From contig NZ_KE384030.1 of the NCBI RefSeq assembly GCF_000423545.1, positions 1-64,000 on the forward strand: DNA of 64,000 bases, written 5' to 3'. Each line of letters starts with the position of its first letter. Positions within the stretch are counted from its first letter, which is position 1. The position numbers and the translations under genes were made by a program. The notes beneath the pieces are model-generated. The model searched no databases. It saw only the letters and a list, made by a program, of their open reading frames with translations, and had not been told where the DNA came from. The stretch is from Metapseudomonas resinovorans DSM 21078 (lineage in GTDB: Bacteria > Pseudomonadota > Gammaproteobacteria > Pseudomonadales > Pseudomonadaceae). Of the stretch, positions 59,044 through 64,000 are shown piece by piece.

Positions 59044-59905
59044 TTCGAAGGATCTGCCACTGGTCAGCGTGATCATTTCCTCCTACAACCACGCTGATTA
59101 CATCGAGGCCAGCATCGAGAGTGTTCTCGCCCAAACCTATCCGCGTGTGGAGCTGCTGGTGGTGGATGACGGCTCTCGTGACGACAGCGTCGCGCGTATC
59201 CGTCGACTGCAGGAAGTCCATGGCTTCAATTTCGTCGCGCAGGAGAACAAGGGGCTGTCGCGCACGCTGAACGAAACCATCGCCCGTTCAAGGGGCAGCC
59301 TGATTGCGCCTCTCGGTTCCGACGACATCATGCTTCCCGAGCGCCTCGCCATTCAGGTCGCGTACATGGACGGCAAGCCTGAGGTCGGAATCTGCGCGGG
59401 CAACATCGAACATATTGACGGGCAGGGACACGCGCTCGCCAAGCGCGACCGCGCGCGGTCGTTCCGTCGCCTGGATTTCGACGATGTCTTCACGTCGTCC
59501 AAGGAGGGGGCGCCGGCGCCCACCTTGCTGTTCCGGCGTGAGGCGCTTGAGGCCGTGGGTGGGTTCGACCCAAGCATTCGTCTGGAGGATCTGCTCGTGG
59601 AATTGAACATCACGCGCGCGGGATACTTCATCGATGTGCTGCCGGACGTGCTGGCCAAGTACCGTATGCATGGTGCCAACACCTACAAGAACCGGCGATT
59701 CATGATCGAGACGGTCATGCAGACCTACGCAAGGTTCGCAGATCATCCCGCTTACCCGGAAGTCTGCGCGCGGTTCATCAACTCGATGCTGCTCAAGTGT
59801 GCGCGCGATGACAAGGCGCTGGCTCGCGACCTTCTCTGCCAGCTCCCGCTGCGCTACTGGAACGGCAAAACCCTCAGAGCCCTGGTGCGGTTGGTGCTTG
59901 GCTAG
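59036..59905 (+). CDS. Family 2 glycosyltransferase, last gene of the LPS run
   Basis: The GT-A domain has SVIISSYNHADYIEASIESV, VVDDGSRDD and GSDDIMLPERL, followed by APTLLFRREALEAVGGFD, where the second half of the active site lies. The length is 289 residues. ATG 59036 lies inside the end of the preceding gene and matches the family start. Its stop overlaps, tail to tail, with the stop of the small kinase gene on the other strand (59902-59905). I do not recall an orthologue in this exact place in P. aeruginosa. Confidence 0.78.
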   Translation: MSDSKDLPLVSVIISSYNHADYIEASIESVLAQTYPRVELLVVDDGSRDDSVARIRRLQEVHGFNFVAQENKGLSRTLNETIARSRGSLIAPLGSDDIMLPERLAIQVAYMDGKPEVGICAGNIEHIDGQGHALAKRDRARSFRRLDFDDVFTSSKEGAPAPTLLFRREALEAVGGFDPSIRLEDLLVELNITRAGYFIDVLPDVLAKYRMHGANTYKNRRFMIETVMQTYARFADHPAYPEVCARFINSMLLKCARDDKALARDLLCQLPLRYWNGKTLRALVRLVLG

Positions 59906-60558
59906 GGCTGGATGCGGGAAAGGTCACGGCTGAAGCGTGCGGCCGCAGTCTTTCCGCAGCTGCTGGAATAGCCCCTGATCCAGGCTGTGCGGTGCAGCTG
60001 CAGCAGCCAGTTGCTGTCTTCCTGGTAGCGCAGAATGTGTTGAAGGTTGCGGCGGCGTTTCCAGGGCGCCAGCGGACGGTTCTCGATTTTCATGTCCGAC
60101 AGGTCGATCAGGCCAAGCCCACCATCCGGAAGCTTCAGCACATTGCCCAGGTGCAGCGAGCGGAAGTAGATACCCAGTTGGTGGAGCTGGCCGAGAAAGG
60201 CGCCGAACTGCTCCACGTCGCTCTCCCTTGTCGAATCGTCGAGCCCTCTCCAGCGGTTTCTCAGGGTGTCCCCTGGCAAGGGGCAATACTGCACAGCGTT
60301 GAGTTTTCGGCTGGGTATCAGCATCAACTCTTCGATCACCGGCGCGGCGATGCCGAGTTGCCGCAAGCGCTCCGCATTGCGGGCAAAACGACGCGCAGGT
60401 GGGGACCAGAGGGCAGAAGAAAGCAGGCGTTTGCGCCTGTAGAGCTTCAGGAAATCGCCATTCGGAAGTCGCGCCACTTTCAACCCCAGACCGTCCTCTT
60501 CGATGGTCTGGGCTCCAAGCAGCAGGGAATCGAGTTGGGCCTCGCTCAGGATCTTCAT
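59902..60558 (-). CDS. Small LPS kinase-like protein, catalytic Asp replaced
   Basis: The 218-residue product resembles the InaA/Kdo-kinase-like group. NGDFLKLYRRKR has a candidate ATP-site Lys. The catalytic loop reads YFRSLHLGNVL, with Ser where HxD normally has Asp, but the Asn is kept. GLIDLSDMKI supplies the later Asp. It may be inactive or use a different mechanism. It overlaps the upstream ligase gene by four bases (ATGA), so the two form an operon. The equivalent position in P. aeruginosa (next to waaL) also has a putative kinase, as I recall. Confidence 0.75.
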   Translation of the reverse strand: MKILSEAQLDSLLLGAQTIEEDGLGLKVARLPNGDFLKLYRRKRLLSSALWSPPARRFARNAERLRQLGIAAPVIEELMLIPSRKLNAVQYCPLPGDTLRNRWRGLDDSTRESDVEQFGAFLGQLHQLGIYFRSLHLGNVLKLPDGGLGLIDLSDMKIENRPLAPWKRRRNLQHILRYQEDSNWLLQLHRTAWIRGYSSSCGKTAAARFSRDLSRIQP

Positions 60559-61775
60559 CGTTTATCCAGTGCGCGTTGGCTGATGGACAGCGCGGCCACC
60601 AACGAAAGTGGGATCCAGATCAGGAACCAGCTTTCATTGGGGCGTGAGAGGAAACTGCTGCCTTCGGTCAGGCCAGCGCCGATCCCATAGATGAGCATGG
60701 CTGAAGCAATCTGGAAGCCAGGTTGCTTGCGCTGGCTGAGGCAGCGCCAGAGGCCGAAGCCGTACATCAGCAGCCAAAGCAGCAACCCGACCAGACCCAG
60801 TTCCAACACCACCGCGAGCTCGACATTGTGCGGGTCGCGCATGGTGCCGAGTCCCTCCGCCTGGAAGGTAAAGCTGCTGTCATAGCCGGTGCCTATCCAC
60901 AGGTGCTGCCCCACTTGGTGAAGTGCGTCAGTCCAGAGTTGTGGGCGGAACGAAACACCGCGCTGCAGCAGCAATTCCGGAAACGCGAGGAAACTGGCGA
61001 CAACGACGATGATACCGGCGGCAACGAGATAAGCCGCCCTGCGCGGCACCATGATCAGCATCCAGAGGCTCATCAGGGCCAGTGCCATTAGTGGCGTGCG
61101 GGAGCCGGTTGCCATCAGGGCGGCAAGTATCGGCAGGCAGAAGAGGATCGGGAGCCAGTCCTGGCGAGCATCCCGGGCCAGCCACACCGCGATCCAGTAG
61201 GCGCAGAACATGCCGAACACGTGCGAGGTCAACAGGGGATTGCGAAGCGCCCCTGCACCAACCAGGCGCCAGTCCGGTGGCGGCTCCATAAAATAGAGGA
61301 ACAGATTGACGAGCGCTGCCACTGTAGCGAGCACCGCGCCTGCTCTAAACACCCTCAGGAAGAGTTCCCGGTCCTCCAAGATAATCAATGCGCTGCTGGC
61401 AAAGAGCATGAATACGTAAAGCGGGCGTTTGGCCAGCCCTTCGGGATCGTTGTCCGTTCCGGACCAGGTCAGGCTGATTAGAAGCCAGGCGGAAAAGGCA
61501 AGGAAGGCCAGCAATAGCGGCTCACGAACCAGCACACCGAGCCGGCGCGGATTTTGTATCAGCGCCAGCAGTGCAGGGAACGCAACCAGGGCATAGAAGA
61601 CCTTGGTGTAGAGGCTGCCATTGGATAGCCAGAACAACCCTGTCAGCAGTGCCAGGTATCCTAGGACCAGCCAGCGGCGCACGACGAAGTGGGAAACAGC
61701 AGGTGCTACTAACCAGGACAAGAGAGGGATGGAATGCACTGTGCGAACCGGTAGGACGTTGCAAAAGGCCGGCAT
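60555..61775 (-). CDS. waaL: O-antigen ligase / Wzy-like polytopic protein
   Basis: The protein is a polytopic inner-membrane protein of about 406 residues with about 12 helices and a large periplasmic loop near residues 250-330. That loop contains RPQLWTDALHQVGQHLWIGTGY and RDPHNVELAVVLELG, which fits the Wzy_C/WaaL family with its conserved Arg and His. WaaL joins O-antigen to lipid A-core in the periplasm. The long open frame runs to 62900 but is shadow sequence over msbA. The first ATG clear of the msbA gene is at 61775. A GTG at 61739 is an alternative. It is divergent from msbA across 75 bases. Confidence 0.82.
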   Translation of the reverse strand: MPAFCNVLPVRTVHSIPLLSWLVAPAVSHFVVRRWLVLGYLALLTGLFWLSNGSLYTKVFYALVAFPALLALIQNPRRLGVLVREPLLLAFLAFSAWLLISLTWSGTDNDPEGLAKRPLYVFMLFASSALIILEDRELFLRVFRAGAVLATVAALVNLFLYFMEPPPDWRLVGAGALRNPLLTSHVFGMFCAYWIAVWLARDARQDWLPILFCLPILAALMATGSRTPLMALALMSLWMLIMVPRRAAYLVAAGIIVVVASFLAFPELLLQRGVSFRPQLWTDALHQVGQHLWIGTGYDSSFTFQAEGLGTMRDPHNVELAVVLELGLVGLLLWLLMYGFGLWRCLSQRKQPGFQIASAMLIYGIGAGLTEGSSFLSRPNESWFLIWIPLSLVAALSISQRALDKR

Positions 61776-61850
61776 TTTAGCATCCACGGGGAGGGCCGGC
61801 TCCTCTGTGATAAGCTTTGCAACCTTTCGACAACGTCGACGCGTGAACGC

Positions 61851-63659
61851 ATGTCCGATCAGCACCCCGAATCCACCCGACCCTCCAGCCTCAAGATCTA
61901 TCTTCGCCTGCTGGGGTACGTCCGCCCTTACATCGGGATGTTCCTGGTCAGCATCATCGGCTACATCATCTTCGCTTCCACCCAGCCGATGCTGGCCGGC
62001 ATCCTCAAGTACTTTGTGGATGGCTTGAGTAATCCCGATGCCGTCCTGTTCCCCGATGTTCCCTACCTGCAGGACCTGAAGCTGCTTCAAGCGGTACCGC
62101 TGCTGATCATCCTGATCGCCGCCTGGCAGGGGTTGGGGTCGTACCTGGGCAACTACTTCCTGGCCAAGGTCTCCCTGGGTCTCGTCCACGACTTGCGCCT
62201 GGCGCTGTTCAACAGTTTGCTGGCCTTGCCGAATCGCTATTTCGACAACCACAACTCCGGGCACCTGATCTCGCGCATCACCTTCAACGTGACCATGGTC
62301 ACCGGTGCCGCTACCGATGCGATCAAGGTTGTCATCCGTGAGGGCCTGACCGTGGTCTTCCTGTTTGGCTACCTGTTGTGGATGAACTGGAAACTGACCC
62401 TGGTGATGGTCGCCATCCTGCCCCTGATCGCCCTGATGGTGAGCAGCGCCAGCAAAAAATTCCGCAAGCAGAGCAAGAAGATTCAGGTGGCCATGGGCGA
62501 TGTCACCCATGTGGCCTCCGAAACCATCCAGGGCTATCGGGTGGTGCGCAGCTTTGGCGGTGAGCCTTACGAGTCCGGCCGCTTCAGGGCCGCCAGCGAG
62601 GACAACACCCGCAAGCAACTGCGAATGACCAAGACCTCGGCCGTCTATACCCCGATGCTGCAACTGGTGATCTACACCGCCATGGCCGCCCTGATGTTCC
62701 TCGTGCTTTTTCTGCGCGGCGATGCCAGTGCGGGTGATCTGGTGGCCTACATCACGGCTGCTGGTCTGTTGCCGAAGCCGATTCGCCAGCTCTCCGAAGT
62801 CAGCTCCACGGTGCAGCGTGGTGTCGCCGGTGCGGAAAGCATCTTCGAGCAACTGGACGAGGAGTCCGAGGTGGATCATGGCACCGTCGAGCGTGATCAC
62901 GTCGGTGGCCGACTGGAAGTGCGCAATCTCAGCTTCCAGTACCCCGGTACCGAAAAGCCCGTGCTACAGGACATCAGTTTCGAGGCCGAACCGGGCCAGA
63001 TGGTCGCCCTGGTGGGGCGCTCCGGTAGCGGGAAGTCCACCCTGGCCAACCTGATCCCGCGTTTCTACCACCATGAACACGGACAAATCCTGCTGGATGG
63101 CGTCGACATCGAGGACTATCGCCTGCGCAACCTGCGTCGCCACATCGCCCTGGTGACCCAGCAGGTGACCCTGTTCAACGACTCGGTAGCCAACAACATC
63201 GCTTACGGCGATCTTGCCGGCTCGCCACGAGAGGATGTCGAGCGTGCGGCCGAGGCGGCCTTCGCCAAGGAGTTCGTCGACAGGCTGCCGCAAGGCTTCG
63301 ATACCGAAGTGGGCGAGAATGGTGTGCTGCTGTCCGGCGGGCAGCGCCAGCGACTGGCCATTGCCCGGGCGTTGTTGAAGAATGCTCCAGTGCTGGTGCT
63401 CGACGAAGCCACGTCAGCCCTCGATACCGAGTCGGAACGGCATATCCAGGCGGCGCTGGATCGTGTGATGGATGGCCGCACCACCCTGGTCATCGCCCAT
63501 CGGCTTTCGACCATCGAGAAGGCGGACTTGATCCTGGTCATGGATCAGGGACGAATCGTCGAGCGCGGCACCCATGCCGAGCTGCTGGCCATGAACGGTT
63601 ACTACGCCCGGCTGCATGCCAACCAGTTCGCAGACGAGGCTCAGTCGGAGGCCGGCTGA
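61851..63659 (+). CDS. msbA: Lipid A-core flippase MsbA (ABC exporter)
   Basis: MsbA is a homodimeric ABC transporter that flips lipid A-core to the periplasmic leaflet. Six membrane helices occupy about residues 20-310. The nucleotide-binding domain has Walker A GRSGSGKST (about 384-392), the Q-loop in VTQQVTLFND, the signature LSGGQRQR and Walker B VLVLDEATSALD. The switch His is in IAHRLST. The length is 602 residues. ATG 61851 lies 75 bases from the divergent ligase gene. Confidence 0.96.
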   Translation: MSDQHPESTRPSSLKIYLRLLGYVRPYIGMFLVSIIGYIIFASTQPMLAGILKYFVDGLSNPDAVLFPDVPYLQDLKLLQAVPLLIILIAAWQGLGSYLGNYFLAKVSLGLVHDLRLALFNSLLALPNRYFDNHNSGHLISRITFNVTMVTGAATDAIKVVIREGLTVVFLFGYLLWMNWKLTLVMVAILPLIALMVSSASKKFRKQSKKIQVAMGDVTHVASETIQGYRVVRSFGGEPYESGRFRAASEDNTRKQLRMTKTSAVYTPMLQLVIYTAMAALMFLVLFLRGDASAGDLVAYITAAGLLPKPIRQLSEVSSTVQRGVAGAESIFEQLDEESEVDHGTVERDHVGGRLEVRNLSFQYPGTEKPVLQDISFEAEPGQMVALVGRSGSGKSTLANLIPRFYHHEHGQILLDGVDIEDYRLRNLRRHIALVTQQVTLFNDSVANNIAYGDLAGSPREDVERAAEAAFAKEFVDRLPQGFDTEVGENGVLLSGGQRQRLAIARALLKNAPVLVLDEATSALDTESERHIQAALDRVMDGRTTLVIAHRLSTIEKADLILVMDQGRIVERGTHAELLAMNGYYARLHANQFADEAQSEAG

Positions 63660-63720
63660 GCGGCATCCACTTCATCGCTAATCAAGGAAGGGCCGGGTCT
63701 TCACTCGGCAAGGCAAGGTT

Positions 63721-64000
63721 TTGCTCAATAGATTCAGGCTGTACCGGGAGCGCGGATGGGAGTCGGTCGATGCCGGTTCCTACCGTGGTGTCTGGGAGCG
63801 TTTTGGCGGCAGCGTCATCACTCACCCGCAGGTCGTTGAGCGCTTGTCCGCGCTGGCGGGCATTCCAGTGCGTTACCTCGGGTACCGTGCAGGTGGCGAG
63901 CTCCAGGCTGCCATTCCTACCTGGGGGCGGAGTCTGGCGCTCTCCCGGCAGGTGCTGAAGCGCAAGGGAATGCGCAACCTGTTCGACCTGGGCAACGCCG
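63721..64000 (+). CDS. Mig-14-like protein, 5' part (gene cut by window edge)
   Basis: The frame is open from 63682 to the window end and has no ATG near its start. The best start is TTG at 63721, with AAGGCAAGG just upstream, giving MLNRFRLYRERGWESVD. The visible 93 residues include RFGGSVITHPQVVERLSAL and GIPVRYLGYRAGG, which I recognise as the N-terminal part of the Mig-14 family. Mig-14 proteins are linked to resistance to antimicrobial peptides. The gene is shorter than expected only because the window ends. Confidence 0.55.
   Translation, partial: MLNRFRLYRERGWESVDAGSYRGVWERFGGSVITHPQVVERLSALAGIPVRYLGYRAGGELQAAIPTWGRSLALSRQVLKRKGMRNLFDLGNA

Noticed and set aside
61776-62900. Extension of the O-antigen ligase frame to 62900
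   Set aside because: The extra part overlaps msbA antisense and has no membrane-protein or family features.

Overview
This is a high-GC chromosomal segment from a Pseudomonas-type gammaproteobacterium. The gene order (ponA / pilMNOPQ-aroK-aroB-SPOR protein-gltBD-hemE ... glnE-ilvE-waaFCGP-LPS kinases-carbamoyltransferase-msbA) is, from memory, that of the P. aeruginosa PA5045 to PA4997 region. Several differences suggest a related species (P. resinovorans/alcaligenes-like) rather than P. aeruginosa: a three-lipoyl AceF, an extra HD-GYP gene, a rearranged LPS glycosyltransferase block, and mig-14 placed after msbA. No rRNA, tRNA, CRISPR array or prophage was seen. The only mobile DNA is the 3' end of an IS1182-type transposase at the left edge.

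Layout. 1-410: end of an insertion sequence that appears to have landed in the ponA terminator. 424-2883 (-): ponA. 3044-8008 (+): pilMNOPQ, the type IV pilus alignment and secretin operon, divergent from ponA. 8014-11357 (+): aroK, aroB and a DamX-like AAA/SPOR protein. 11610-17510 (+): gltB-gltD glutamate synthase. 17794-18861 (+): hemE. 19084-19848 (+): a solitary ParA-like ATPase. 19902-23610 (-): tandem Usp protein, hotdog thioesterase, thioredoxin 2 and an SLC13 transporter. 23848-24543 (+): Asp/Glu racemase. 24619-33374 (-): selO, an MscK-type channel, nhaP2 and an acyl-CoA dehydrogenase. 33511-34350 (+): rlmJ. 34351-43983 (-): an HD-GYP protein, msrA, dipA, aceF and aceE. 44264-48163 (+): glnE and ilvE. 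48257-59905 (+): a tightly overlapping LPS-core operon (waaF, waaC, waaG, waaP, three kinase-like genes, a carbamoyltransferase and three glycosyltransferases). 59902-61775 (-): an O-antigen-ligase-like gene and another small kinase-like gene. 61851-64000 (+): msbA and the start of a mig-14-like gene.

Themes. Envelope work dominates: peptidoglycan synthesis (ponA), the pilus alignment complex (pilM-Q), a septal-type SPOR protein, and building, phosphorylating, carbamoylating and flipping the LPS core. Central nitrogen and carbon nodes sit between (gltBD, glnE, ilvE, aceEF). A pair of 13-15 bp palindromes in the aceE-glnE divergent region looks like a regulator's operator pair. Two c-di-GMP proteins (HD-GYP and DipA) flank msrA.

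Most of the window is conserved core genome, and I see no wholly new multi-gene system. The items most worth a second look are the terminator-targeting IS end, the twin palindromes, the recently duplicated lipoyl domain in aceF, the array of LPS-kinase-like proteins in which some have lost the catalytic Asp, the structured gltD-hemE intergenic sequence, and the rearranged LPS locus.
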